Shown piece by piece: positions 49,205 through 62,005 of a DNA stretch of 64,000 bases. How positions within the stretch are numbered: the stretch's first letter is position 1; the number at the start of each line of letters is the position of its first letter. The notes beneath the pieces are model-generated. The model saw only the letters and a list, made by a program, of their open reading frames with translations. It ran no database searches and was not told the DNA's origin. The DNA is from Ceratothoa steindachneri (Eukaryota; Arthropoda; Malacostraca; Isopoda; Cymothoidae), in assembly GCA_963969495.1 (NCBI GenBank), contig OZ018323.1:74496920-74560919 (forward strand). Direction: 5' to 3'. The translations under genes were made by a program, and so were the position numbers.

Positions 49205-52170
49205 TTATAAATAATAATAATATAGGTTTTATATGACGCTCTTAGCCTTCGCTAAGGGCCCAACTTCGAATATTAAAATGGCTTGCAGAGAAGGTGTGTT
49301 TTAAGAGGACGTTTGAACTCGCAAACCGAGGGAAAGGTAAGTATGATAACAGGAAGACCATTCCACAGTTTAAGTGGAAGTAGAGAGGTGGCACAATCAC
49401 CCTTGCGGAAGAGATGAGTGTAAGGGAGCAAAAGCAGGAAGGCAGTTCCAGAGTGAATGACTCTTTATTGTATGAAAGGTTAAATGTGAGTAGAGGGGGT
49501 GATGGTTTAAAAAAAAAATAGACGGATGAATTTAAAAGTTTTTTGATATTTAATGGGTAGTCAGTGTAGTTCACGGGTAGGGAAGTAGCACGAGAGAAGC
49601 ATCATCGATGGAAGAGAATTCAAGCCGCATATTTCTGAACAAGTTGAAGGGGACGAATTTTCGTGTTGGGGGCACCAGGAGAAGCAATTTAGAATAATCA
49701 AGGCGAGATGGAACAAAGGCTTGGATGGATATCAAGAAACAGGTTGGCCAAAGCCTAACCGTATAGGACTCTGATTACGGAAAAAGCAGAGAGAAGCTTT
49801 GCAGATATACGCAACATGCGATTTGAAATCCACTTGAATGTCAAAGGAAACACCGAGTTATCTAACGTTATTATAGGACGCGATCAAGGAAATACCTAGA
49901 TTAAGAGAGTGAGTAATATTTTCACAGGGAGCGATATTTGCCGATGTGCCTATCACGAGAACCTCTGTTATTTCCCCAATGAATCTTAGGAAGTTCTCGA
50001 AGAGCCTTCAGTAAACGTGGCATATGCGGATATAAGATTAGTGACAGTCAGGGCGAACGAGGTTGGGAAGGAAGATAGAAATATTTGAATGTCATCAACA
50101 GATAAATGGAAGAATAGACTTTAGCAAGGCAGAAGAAAGCCACATGAAGTAGGTAGATACGAAATCTGAGCTAGCTAAGGTCAGACTGCTGAAAAAGAAC
50201 GTGGGAGACAGCAGCTTCTCAAGAGACCTCAGTACCAATGTCAACGAAATGAGTAAGAGATGAAAGATTAGGCCAAATGTAGTTTAGAGAGGTTTGAGAA
50301 ACACCCATGAAGTTGCGAAGGTGGTAGAGAAGAATAGAGATTTTAACGGTGGCAAATGCTGTTGAGATTGAGAAGCACCAGAATTGATTGACTACCAGTG
50401 TCGGCCTCGTGGCAGAGTCGATCACTCGAACTTTAGAATCGAATAGAGTGATTGGACAATAAATTGAATTATTATTATGGATAACATTTTGTTTCTTTGA
50501 GATTGGATAGAGAGCAGTATTTTTAAATCAAGTAAACCCATAAAATAGTGAAACGGAGCGTTGAAGATTACAATTAGGTACTTTAGGAGACCAGGCAAAA
50601 ATGGAAAATAGAGAATAGGTGGGAAATTGTCACGCCGAGTGCAATTTATTTCGATAAGTAGAGTACTGTGAGGTTATATTGTGAGGTGAAGTAAGGACGA
50701 TTAGAAGTAGGACAATATGCAGATAAAGACAAGATCCCAGAATGAATATTAACTACCTTTTCAGAAAAAAGTCGCGCTAGGAACTTGAAAGGTGCACGAG
50801 AAATTTGTTTGTTTTCATTAAGGATTATACCGAGAATGGTCTTGGTAGAGGATCGAAGGAGGACTCTGTACACATAAGTTGAAATATAATAGGCAAGAGA
50901 AGCTTGATTTGTCATCATACATTTGGTGCGAAAGGAACGAATGCGAATCTCACCTTCTCTACTTTGTTTTTTGGCCTGAAGAAGCGTGTTGAAAAACTAA
51001 GAGACGCAGGATCTGCGAGGAGATGCAGAACGAATAGGGGGCGAGTGACTATTCAGGACGAGAGTGACTGCGAAAAGGAGCGGCGGGATAGGTTGAGGTC
51101 ACAAAAGGGAAAGACAGTAGGGCTATGCGGGAGCAGTAAGGTGATATCATATACCATATCATATCATAGACATAATATATCTTAAGGCAATAGAAAAAAA
51201 TCTAAGGTAGTGTGACCCTGTGACAGGAATATTTGGAAGGTTAGATTGTGAATGTAGAACTGAACAGAATTGAATACTAAAGTGGTCAACGATTGCATTT
51301 AAAGGGTTAGTGATAGGTAATTTGTACACTGGTTATTGGGACAAAACGATATCAACAATATTTGTTGGAGGTGGGAGTGACAAATTGTGAGGGATAAAAA
51401 GGTTTGAAGACTTTTAGTAGTCGTTTCAGGTGAGGTGATGTTTTGCGGATAATGAAGCTGCCGATTACCACCACTATAGCGGAAGGGGATTTAGAAGGCG
51501 ACCATTTGATCATTTACTTCAAAAGAAGAGATCTGATGGATGACAGGTGGTATGCAAATGTTTATTACCTTGAACGAAGTGCTTAAGGCAAGAGTAGCAA
51601 GAAATACATTGAAAGTGTAGGGATTTTACCGTTGTAAATAAGGGGAAGATAAATTCGCTGACAATAACAACGCCTCACCTGATAGTTCTACAATGGCGTA
51701 AGATAGTGTATACGGCTTATGTATCCATCAAAATATTGGGGTTTATAGAAGGCTCTTCCCACGTCTCACTGAAGCGGAATACCTCAAACTTATCGGATAT
51801 TATTTTGTAGGACATAAAATCAGCCTTTACATACTCAATGCAGGGCAATTTAAGGCCGCCTTGGCATAAACTGGGGCAGTCATCTTTGCATGGGTAGTAG
51901 GCAAGGGTGGAGAAGTAGGAGGTAGAAGGGTGGTGTCAGAGGTAAAAATGGAAGTAGGAGTAATTCATATTATATTTGCTGAACATTTTAGCAAGTTGTG
52001 GACCCTTAATTTTCTTTAAGTGGTAGGTGGCAGTAGGATGAGGTTAGTGTGTGGCGAAGGAGCGAGGGCGGTCAATACATTTATTGAATATAGAATATAA
52101 AGTTAGGGATGGGCAGCCGGCGTTGGAGAGGCCATTCGTACGGTAAAATCAATCATTCAGGTCTTTTGTG
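49205..52170 (-). mobile_element. decayed L2/CR1-like LINE: endonuclease plus RT
   Basis: Old minus-strand non-LTR retrotransposon. Endonuclease blocks: KFEVFRFSETWEEPSINPNI then GVVIVSE (about 51820-51640; compare LAISETWL-x-PSI ... GGGVLIYV) and a later FLSLTICHSHLQQ stretch. Catalytic region: LSVDDIQIF (about 50110-50085; compare FADDTQLY). Thumb: VSFDIQVDFKSHVAYICKAS, FVPSRLDYSKLLL (compare SRLDYCNSLL), then the C-terminus with ELPSCFCSLTLISS, LNCGMVFLLSYLPFPRFASS and NVLLKHTFS (compare SFWNSLP ... LKTHLF). It ends in gcgtcatataaaacctatta-like sequence followed by TATTATTAT, the typical L2/CR1 3' end with short tandem repeats. Many stops and frameshifts are present; 5' limit approximate. 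Confidence 0.7.
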
Positions 52171-52729
52171 CGTCGAAAAACCAAACAAAATGAATATATA
52201 GTTTAATTACAATTTAATTTGTAGAGAGATGAATGTGTATGCGTGAAGTGCCCTACGATAAAAGAAGACAAACAGCATAGATAAGGAAAAACCTAAAAAA
52301 AAATTAAATGAAAAGTAAAAAACAATACTTAGCTCAGCCTGATGGGAGACTAAAGCCCAAAACAAAAGACGATAAACGTAGGAATTAAAAACCGAAAACA
52401 CTCAGAAGAGGACATATAATTTCAGGAAACACATTGGGGATTGGAGCAGTAACTAAAATAATATTTTCACCAAATATTTGGCGGATCTAAAATGCTGGGA
52501 ATATCCAATATTATGAAAACAACATAACAAGCAAACAATTAATTAAAAACAAAGACAAAACACTGGGGATACCAATTGTGAGGGTATGAACGTAACTACT
52601 CACATGCCACCAGACAATCGTGGGAACGAAAGAAATTTGTCGTTTGAGTTGACCTTCGTCTCCTCTCTCTCTTCCCCTCACAATTCCCTAAACTGGTGAC
52701 AGGAAGTCGGACGAAAGAATGCCTATCCC
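52171..52729. other. no recognisable gene
   Basis: AT-rich, no supportable feature. Confidence 0.4.
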
Positions 52730-53640
52730 TCAAAGAAGCTTAAATCTTATTTGCCTTCTTTATGATAGCATGGTGATTGTCAAGAAGGCGCTGTGATAAG
52801 CGAATTGTCGGGAATGGAATCTCTCTCTCAATTTCCGACAATCCGCGGTATAAATAACATCGTCGTTTACCCCTCTAGCAGCAGTGTCCCAAATCTACTC
52901 ACGTAATCCTCACGTTGAACGAGAGTCGTTGCCGTAAGGTATCGAACACCAACGGGTCGTCGAGTTAACCTTGGTCGCTGTCTCAAATTGTTCCTGGAAG
53001 TAAATCCCGCCCCACAGAGTCTGTGACTAGAAGAGTACGCTCTGTTGCTCAACGTAACTTGAGAAAGAAAAGGAACATCCAAATAGTTATTGGAAGTTAC
53101 TATTTGTTAGTATCACACCCAGTTAGGAGTGAACTAACCGGAACTGCAGCCAGCAGCCCCGAACCCGTCGTCTTATCCCCCCTCTTCCCGAGAACTCGTG
53201 TTAACGCCACCCGAACCATCCCGTCTGGACCCGAGTAGTCGTCTCTCCAATCCATCAATTAATGGTAATCTGTAAACCCAGCGTCCCTCTATTCTTAAAT
53301 TACCTAATTAATTAACCGTGATTGATACTCCCACTGAGTCATTATAAATCTAGACGCTTAACGTCAGTGTTTAATATTTAATCCTTAATTTTGCCTGTTA
53401 ACTATTGTAAATTATTAGATTTGTGTAAAGTAAAGTTTATTTTGAGAAAGTGTGTTTATTTGTGGCTCCTCCTTTTTGACGTACCCTTGGCAAGACCTAA
53501 ATTAAGAATCCCTTTGGCTGATTTATTCAACCTGTATTATACACTCTTAGAATTTAACAATCACAAACCTCCCCCCAGGAACAAGTGGGACTTTTATAGT
53601 GAGAATCCTGGCTACGGCACAACATGCCTCTAACCAGCTT
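52730..53640 (+). promoter_or_regulatory. LTR-like or promoter segment
   Basis: More GC-balanced than its surroundings. An inverted repeat (cgaattgtcgggaatgg ... tttccgacaatccg, 52800-52846) precedes a TATA box (tataaata, 52849-52856). A GCAGTGT possible initiator lies about 30 bases downstream, then a leader that becomes AT-rich. This is the layout of an LTR or a TATA promoter. The frames 53023-53238 and 53391-53633 within it have no recognisable domain. Limits not established. Confidence 0.35.
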
Positions 53641-53673
53641 TCGCACGTTCAGTAGGAATTAAAGCCTACCATG

Positions 53674-53674
<1 letters not shown>

Positions 53675-53709
<35 letters not shown>
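53675..53709. repeat. (TA)n microsatellite
   Basis: About 17 TA units just beyond the LTR-like segment. Confidence 0.92.
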
Positions 53710-53712
<3 letters not shown>

Positions 53713-55720
53713 CATAGGATTGAGTCATAGGGTCAATACCACCGACTTAAACAATAGCGGTGTGTTCAGATCAAGGACTAGAATAATTATTGGACCAGAC
53801 TATAAGCAATTCTACGACACCAATATACACAAGAAAGAATGCACCGAAAGACTGATTTGCCAAAAATTAGTTATAGAAATAGAGAAGAGCTCAAGACACT
53901 AAGAAATAGCGACTGTCTTTAAAATTGAAATGGTCTGAAAAGAGTTTATTATATGCGGAACGGAGACACAATAATGGCAGGTAATTCTCACACAAGATAG
54001 TCGTCATGTACACAAAATGTTTCTTTAGTTTCGGTAAATCATTTCATATTGTTTTCACTAATTTTAGAAATCATTATTGAAAATCATTTTGCACACAAAT
54101 ATAAAAACATGGCGTGATTAATGCTAATAATTTTTTTTAGCATTTTCCCCTCATACTATTTTATATTGTTGAAATCTATTCTAAAGAGGTGACTAAAGAA
54201 CTTAAACAAACAAATCACTAACAAACCATCAATTTGGATGCTGAATTTTCCTTATGATGCTCGTATATAAGGAATGTATGATGAATTTGATTCCTTTGGG
54301 ATAAAGTAAAGTGAACCAAAGATTTTAAGTATAAATATGTTTAAAAACTACATGGTTATATGAAATATCCGATGGTGATAGTCCTAACGCACGTAAAATT
54401 TTCTGAATTTAAAAAGAAAACTCTAGCAAATCAAGGTGGCATGTCTCAAGAATTATAAATAAAACAACCAACATATCAGTTATCTAAAGACTTTCCATTT
54501 TGTAAGTTGAGTTCCATAGAAGCAAAATCTTCTTTCATGAAAAATACTTCACTCTTTGATACGAGTAGTCATTTAATAACTCTCAACTCTCCACTGGAGA
54601 TGAGCATTAGTTTTTCCTCTGAAATCTCGAACAAGAAAAGCATTATACATTTCAATCAACACAATCAATATATCAGACTAAATGTGAAAAGTTGAAGATA
54701 AAAATATTCTTTTGTGCTCATCGTTGGACGTTGAATCTATCTAGGAAAAAAATTAATGATAGAGTGTTTGGACCACAAAAACAAAGATATATATGAGACC
54801 AATTTTTTCGTCGTACAATTTAACAGTTCTTATCATTTAAAGTTTTGAATGCTGTACTTATCCATTAATCTCCAAAGCATTATTAATTTCTTCCGAATAG
54901 ACGAAAAATAAAAGTAACATTTGTAAAGAAGATTTTTAGTCAGCGAGGGAAATATTTTATGAAAGGAGGAAGAAAGAGATAGGGAAGTGAGACACCGATG
55001 GATTTAATGTTTTTTTCATTTTGCACAACTAAACCCTTGATTTAAAATGTACCCTTATTAACGATAATAAACTTTGAAAATCTATTAAATATATTCATTT
55101 TTGCTATTTTTTTAAATTTATGTATCTCATTCATGATACATAAGATTCGTTGCAGCTTTGCTCAAATTTATCGCTTAGTAAACGTTGATAAACTACTAAA
55201 TGTGGTGTAAAATTGATTTTTCTCTAATTCTACAACAGACGATAGATTTTATATATTATTTATTTCTTTGTCTTCATCATTAAAAGGAAAAAAAAATAAG
55301 CGATTACTATAGCAAAGATTAGTCTAATTCACACTGCATTCGGTATGACTGTGCGGGGAGACATTCATGATATCTGTAAAGAGGGGCTATATCCAATAAA
55401 CCCAATCAACAGGCATTTATAAAAAGATGAGTTGCACTTCACTATTTTAACCTTCATGTTTGCGTTTGAGTTTACATTTTAAGCTAAACTCTAATATACG
55501 CACAAAGAATATGTAGTTAACATAACAATGTGTACAATTTTTACACTCCCTTGTAAATGACTAAGGGACGCTGCTCTTCCACGAGAAGTATGTAAATGCA
55601 TCCACTAAACCAATTTAATATCTCTAAACCGAACTGTCGCTGTTTACAATGGTTCTCCTTCCCCTAATAGCCATAAATACAGCAACTTACTGGCAAATAT
55701 TCAGCTATAAAGTTATTGTA
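53710..55720. other. no recognisable gene
   Basis: AT-rich, no supportable feature. Frames at 53708-53902 and 54507-54695 show no recognisable motif. Confidence 0.45.
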
Positions 55721-56062
55721 TTTTGACACCATTAATGCATGTTACAATAATTTATTATGCATCTGTTAAGGTACACATTACAGCCGCGCTTTCTATAGGT
55801 TACAGTAGGTTTCATGATACTGCATTTTAAAAAGAGTGTGTTAATGTGGAAAATACTGTAATGCAGTATACGAAAATTACAGTATCATACAGGTTTGGTA
55901 CTTTTTAGACAGTATGACTGTAATTCTACAGCAACACATTGTATTATTAAATTCAGAAAGATGCATTATTGTGTAAAAAATACATTATCTTTCTGGCTGC
56001 TTAGAGGACGACAGTAAATTGCTATAGTATTTACAGCAATATATTTTTCAGTATTGTTATAT
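55721..56062. repeat. palindrome-rich patch (ACTGTA / TACAGT words)
   Basis: Dense short words of the ACTGTA/TACAGT type in both orientations (for example tactgtaatgcagtat near 55855, ttacagtatcat near 55875, cagtatgactgtaattctac near 55911). It can fold into many small hairpins. It resembles the imperfect palindromes of miniature transposons, but no clean terminal repeats or duplications are seen. Confidence 0.4.
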
Positions 56063-58599
56063 GAATTTGTTAGGTGAATGAGGCATGGAAGTTCCACACG
56101 GACAAATGAGTCAAAATGATATGAGGGGAGAAGGATACTGGCAGAAAAAGTTGAAAGCGATATAAGCTAGTATGGAGAGGATAGCAAGAAGGATTAAAGC
56201 CAGTTGTATTAAGAATAAATGGGTGCTCAGAGATAGCACACACCTCATAGGCCGACGTAACCACGCAATATTGTCCAGAAAAACAGCGCCTTGGTCCAGG
56301 GAAGAAACAAACGTTGATACTGGAGGGCTCAATGATAATTACTAGCCGGACTGATTGGCATTATAATAGGATTCCATGTTTCTTATTGTATTACTAGAGT
56401 GCTGAAGCGCTCTCTGGTGAAATTTTTAACTTTAAACCAAACGATCCCGCTAAACAAAAAAGGTAATCTGTATTTCAAATATTACAAGGTACAAGAAGGA
56501 GAATACTGCTCATAAAAAAATCAGAAAAGATAAAATCGGACAATCTGCCCTCCATCAGTAAACCAAAAAATACACAAACAAGCGTTAGTACCTGGAAGCG
56601 TCCAGACGATATATTGACAGACGAATATAAAAAGGAATTTACGAATAACAAGGCAAACAATAGAGCGACAGAGGGGAATTTTAAGTAGTCAAAGGACTTT
56701 AATGGAAATAACACCACTACCCAAGTATACGTCGAGAGAAGAGAATGCAATATCACATCCTGAAATTTGGAAAAAGACAAGAGAAAATGACTGACAGATA
56801 TTAATTAACACCAGATGCCTGTGAGATAGAACGAAAACCACATAAAAACAAACTATGAACCAATACTGTTAACAAATAAATATCCTTTGATTGTAACTTT
56901 AAAAATACATGAAGCATGACGGAAATTTAGGTTATTGTCATATTATTTGCTTTTGGTGAGGCAGATAATTCTAGGTGGCCATAACGATCAATAATCTCTC
57001 TATACGTTGTATAAAATATCGAGATGTTGGTGCCGCCCACACCTGTTACAATTGGAGGACTCAAAATCTGTATCGCATTTTCATTTCGACCCCGTGGCTG
57101 ATCTCTTTCTTTGAGTGAATTTGTTGTTCCAACCGTTTTACACAGAATTTTAACTAAGGATTTACTTATTAGAACCATTCAGATTTCGCTTTTTTCTCGG
57201 AAAATTCGTTCGAACGCATTAGAAACCACAATTAATAGTCTCCAGTTCCATTTTCGCTTGATCCGTGTTTATAACTGGCCTGAAGTCCTGCTGTGTTTAA
57301 TATGAATCTAATATTTTAGTTTGTTCTTATATCTTAGCTCTTAAATTTTGTTTTATGAACAGCTGAATGCCCCATTGTTACCGTAAATTTTGCCATTGTT
57401 TCGAAATCTGGCTTCAACTTATAATGACAGAGAGGTTTCCTCTGAGATCGGCAAGCAATTCCGTTAGAGCGTTGGAAATTTTAAATTCAAACGATTAATT
57501 GATTAAAAGAAAGCAGGAGATATTCCTACCATTATAATGGACAACAAAGATTCTGCTACTGGGTCAAAAGCATGTGGTTTAATCTAAATCGTACATTCTG
57601 ATTTCGGATCTGAACTCAGATCTGAAACTATGTATATTTTATGTGTTTTTTAATTATACTCGTATTAGTTGAAAATTAATATTATCTAAAAGCTCCAATA
57701 CTTGTAAGTTTATTATTGAAACTCCAAATCGTTGCGCGGCCGTCAACTGTGTTATGTGGCGCTCTTGCTAGGTTGATTACCTCTTTAAAGGTATTCATTG
57801 TGTCTAATAATTAATGAGGGAAGTGGTGTAAATAGCACATAAAACTTTTTGTAAAGTCTGTAGAAAATATGCTGGGCGTGAAAATAACATAGCCACCATA
57901 TTAAAAACTGTCTTCAAATTTTATTTAGGGTTTTGTAAAGTTGAGATCTAAGACAAGAGGTGAGCACCTCATATATGCTGTACCGTAGGTTACTCACGGC
58001 TTCAGAGTGGCTGTAATTTTGCTGTAGTAAAAGTACATGATCTCTTGGCGTGAGCCAACAGTTTATAGTTCTGATTAGTACTTTTGCATGACTACTATTC
58101 TTGGTTCCTTAAAGAGAACCAAAGCAAAAAATGTGGATGCTTATTGTAAATTAGCCCCTAAAATTGGCCAGCTATCATTTAGGTAACTATGTCACAGTCC
58201 CTTCATCACGTGAATCAATTGGAGACGACCTTGATACGTCTAACTCTGATCGCCCTGAATCTCGTATTGACGAAGGGTACGTAATTGATTCAAAGAAAAA
58301 ATCACCCACTCTTCTTTTATCAATAAGAGTCTAACGATTTAGTTAGAGACCCAGGATTGCCAAAGAAGAAAGCAGAAGTTTGGGGATCAAGACTATACGG
58401 CAACGAAATCTCCTAAAGAAAGTAACGAAAACATCAATTTTATTTCTCGCCGTGCAGTGTTATCTATAAATTTCAAACAAGAAAATAATAATGCTTTATT
58501 TTGTACTAACGTCAATACACTCATGCAAAGATAGAATATGATCACCTGGCTAACTAATATTGTTTATACACACAAGTAAGGTTAACTTGAATCTGTGTT
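56063..58599. other. no recognisable gene
   Basis: AT-rich. A plus-strand frame at about 58145-58332 is Ser/Asp-rich (VPSSRESIGDDLDTSNSDRP) and could be an exon scrap, but nothing supports it. The frames 56475-56780 and 56927-57178 (minus) show no known motif. Confidence 0.35.
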
Positions 58600-59470
58600 G
58601 TTTGTCGAGATGAGAGGTTAATACTGCCATGTAGCCGAGAAACCATGAGGTTTCTCGGGCGACGTAGAGCAAAGTCGTGGAAACCGTAAGAGAATCGAGC
58701 CACTTCAGCTGATAAGGCAGCAGCAAAAATTCCAAGCGTGCGGGCGCAAGAAGACGCTGCCCGCCTCTCCGGGCAATATCAAGAAACTCCGTTCGAATCA
58801 TCCTATCCCTCGTTGGAGTATTTGACTAAGGAGAGGTCCTTGGCCTGAGGCATTATCGCTTCCGGTCGGCCCATATATAATGCTAGACACCGCCGGAAAA
58901 GAGCAGTATAGGCCCGCATTTCTGAACGAGACAAGTCGTTTTCTCGATTCAGCTCGGTTCCCCCTTCTCCTCCTCAAGAGCAAGAATTCTCACCAAAGGA
59001 ATTTTGCCCAGTTAATTGGCTATCCTTCGATTCGAATTTATTCCTCGAGGTTAAACTCCATCGATTATGATTTACTCGTTTAATCACTCATATCCTGCGT
59101 CGTCTCTTAAAGCCCGAACCCCCAAACTAGGCTCCAGCGAGTAAATTGTTGTTGCTTGACCAGTAGACCCGTTCGTATATTGGCTCAACAGCGCCTGCTT
59201 GTGAGCTCAGGTTCGAGCTTATCTAATCGCTCTTAGTAATACTTTAATCTGGTTCCTGTAAACATTGAGTATTCTTTGGAAATCTTTTTCATTTGTACAT
59301 ATTCTAAGTCTATTTTAATTATTAAGAATTATTTTTGGTACCCTCCGTTTCATAACCCCAGAATCCCGCAGCCTTCTTTATTATACTAACGGCCAATTGC
59401 ACTCGATTCTGTAGAATAATCCTTCCAGGAACTCGATTGGCAATCCAGTTCCATTATCTCCCCCTCATCT
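58600..59470 (+). promoter_or_regulatory. LTR-like or promoter segment
   Basis: GC-richer island. A TATA box (tatataa, 58874-58880) has a GCAGTA initiator-like word about 30 bases downstream (58903-58908). A leader containing frame 58880-59083 follows, then an AT-rich part and C-rich sequence up to a TA microsatellite. It is similar in layout, not in sequence, to 52730-53640 and 63500-64000. No flanking retroelement genes. Confidence 0.35.
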
Positions 59471-59485
59471 GCCGCTTCTTCTAAA

Positions 59486-59488
<3 letters not shown>

Positions 59489-59572
<84 letters not shown>

Positions 59573-59573
59573 C
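59489..59573. repeat. (TA)n microsatellite
   Basis: Interrupted TA tract with single-base breaks near 59523 and 59559. Confidence 0.93.
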
Positions 59574-60603
59574 TTGTCTTTCTGCAACGTTATTACTCTC
59601 ATGGTATGAGAGGGTGTACGCCGTTATACGCAGACTGTCCTACTGGCCAACCGAAATTAAGGCTCCACCTGGAGATGGCTTTAAGAGTGCTTTAAATATA
59701 CAGTTGCTAGGTCAAGGAATATTCAAACCCGGATAAAAAATATAATTTAATAGGACTAAAGATTATATGTACTATAGATAACGAATACTTGATTGGTAGC
59801 TCAAAATCAGGCGATTCGATAGTCGGGCTAGCCAGGAAAAAACAAAACCGTTCTCATTTCTATATTTTTAAAGATATTCACCCCAAATTTTGCATGAAGC
59901 ACTCTGGAACCAATGTACTTCGGGCTGTGAAGTCAAATTTTTATCGTCGAACAGATTCGGCCTGATGAACGAAAGTGTGACTTATTTATATCTAATGAAA
60001 AATAAAAAATTAAAACCTTATATTTATAACCGATGTTGGTTATATTCAATTCAATTTTATTTAATAAGGCTGTGTACATTGGGATTCTTAGATACTACAG
60101 GGTGTATACTAATATCAACTTTAAAAATTACATAGGTTTTTCAGGTCTTTTCCAGCTAATTAAAAAATAAATAAATGGCAAAATTTCTAATTAAAACTGT
60201 ATAGAAAAATGGGTATATTACATTCAACTACAAATATATTTCAAGTTATATCCTAATACATGAAATAAAGTAAGTAGCATCAATTAAGAAAAAAAGAAGA
60301 AATACCTCTAGGGCCCACACCTGACCAATCTAGCAAACAATTATATTTCCATTATGTATCATTTAACTAGAACCTGCATTTGATTTCATTTTTTTTAACT
60401 TTATAAATCTTTTTTCATAGCCCATGGGTGAGTACCGACTATATTATTCTAAAATAGGTATAATAAATTAATAGCTAGTAAGAATCTAAGGTGTGGACAC
60501 CCTCTACTAGTAACCTATTTCATGGTTAACCTGGATTCTAATATCTACGCTACAAAATAAAGATACATAACAAATGTCAGTGGCTACGCACTCTTAAATT
60601 GAC
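59574..60603. other. no recognisable gene
   Basis: AT-rich. The frame 59890-60135 has no recognisable motif. This is the region downstream of the minus-strand candidate gene. I see no close, clean AATAAA on that strand. Confidence 0.4.
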
Positions 60604-61074
60604 TTAGGACTTTTTCTCACTAGAAAGTTTCTTCTTCTTGTAGTCACTTTTGATCCTGGTAGCTTTCTCGAGTAAATCCGGATTACCTCTTTTGATGCCT
60701 CTTCTTTTGACTTTTGCATGGCCATCAATGTTAGCTTTTGACACCATACTTTTGCCCATGACACGGAAGAGGGACCTCATGAGGGCAGGAACAACGTCGT
60801 TGACCAGTTTGCAACCCTTTTTACAGTCCAGCAGGCACATGCCTAAGTCATTGCCCATTATTTCCCTGTAGACACTCACGAACACTTTTTCGAAAGAGTA
60901 GGCTGCCAGGAACTGGCGACCTACTGTTTCTTTCAAAATCTGCCTGTGAATTCTAAACTGTGGAATATATACCCCGAAATTATCTAGAAGGGGAGAAAGA
61001 TTCATCACCAACAGACTTCCTAATTCCCTTGGGTCGCGACAAAAGTCGCGATGTCCACTTAATGGTCTTTCCAT
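60604..61074 (-). CDS. candidate host gene or 3' exon, unknown function
   Basis: A 156-codon frame from the ATG at 61074 (context AAAACAATGG, a fair Kozak match) to the TAA at 60606-60604. The same frame stays open upstream to about 61164. Just upstream on the minus strand lies a C/T-rich run ending in CCCCAG (61142-61130), an excellent splice-acceptor signal. This may therefore be the last exon of a spliced gene, starting at 61129. The protein has a mixed, ordinary composition (FGVYIPQFRIHRQILKETVG, EKVFVSVYREIMGNDLGMCL), a Cys pair (LLDCKKGCKL) and a strongly basic tail (DYKKKKLSSEKKS) that could be nuclear or nucleic-acid-binding. I do not recognise the family. There are no stops, no repeat character and no element ends nearby. 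This is the best host-gene candidate in the window; a relic of a virus or element cannot be excluded. Confidence 0.5.
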   Translation of the reverse strand: MERPLSGHRDFCRDPRELGSLLVMNLSPLLDNFGVYIPQFRIHRQILKETVGRQFLAAYSFEKVFVSVYREIMGNDLGMCLLDCKKGCKLVNDVVPALMRSLFRVMGKSMVSKANIDGHAKVKRRGIKRGNPDLLEKATRIKSDYKKKKLSSEKKS

Positions 61075-62005
61075 TGTTTTAATTTTCGCAGTATATAGAG
61101 CAGACGAATTTAGAGGGGTCAACGGCCAACTGGGGAAGAGAAAGGGGGGGAGGTAGAATTTCTTCTACAATTACATATTGTAATGGAAAACCTCGCACAA
61201 CTATGGGTCATGCTATCAGCGAGAAAAAAATTATATGTAATCTATAGAACACATTCTGAACGAATTTATTTATTCTGTTTAGAAGTGGAATACTGGTGCT
61301 GATGTGAAGATAACTTTCCTACTCGTAGTACTGTTGTTAGAATAAAGTAAAAATATGTACTTCTTATCTTTCTGGAAATTCTGCGATGACGGCAATCATT
61401 AAAAGACAGGGCTAGAAGAGCTGAGCACATAGTTATATTTTTCGATATTATGTGCAGCATATGTCACCGGTACACCCAACAAAGTTTTTACTTTCAACCC
61501 TTTCACATCAAACTTGACCTTATTAACAAATATGTATAACAATTAACCCCGATAGTTGTGGATTCCAATACCTAAAAGAAATATTTGTTTTAGTGCAAAG
61601 TGACGCAAAACTGAAAGCAGGCATTTTTAGTGGACCCAAGCAAGAAAATTAATGTCTAATAGCAAATTCAGAGGCTGCATGTGTCATTATTCTTAGTTTT
61701 ACCGAATTTTTCCTGCAAATTATCCCCTCATAAAAACAATAATAGCTTAGTAGGGAGGAGTGGAATTCATGCTCTGTTTAGTAATTCAGAGTGGTCGTTT
61801 TGGGGGCGATACACGCTACTATATTTTGAATGAAAATAGCACATCGAGGCATATTATGGAGAAAACAAAGGGTAATTCTACACATTCAGAATAGTTTGCG
61901 TAAATATTTAAAATAAACCCATGATTTAAATACACGATTAATGGGCATAATAAAATTATTTTCCACAATGAGCCCCACTCCAACGAATGAACTCTAAAAC
62001 CCTCT
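61075..62005. other. possible intron or intergenic sequence
   Basis: Contains the possible splice acceptor (61130-61142) for the candidate gene. Otherwise AT-rich, with no upstream exon I can recognise. Confidence 0.35.

Noticed and set aside
58145..58332. Ser/Asp-rich plus-strand frame that might be an exon
   Set aside because: No polypyrimidine tract upstream, no matching donor or neighbouring exon, and too short to judge.
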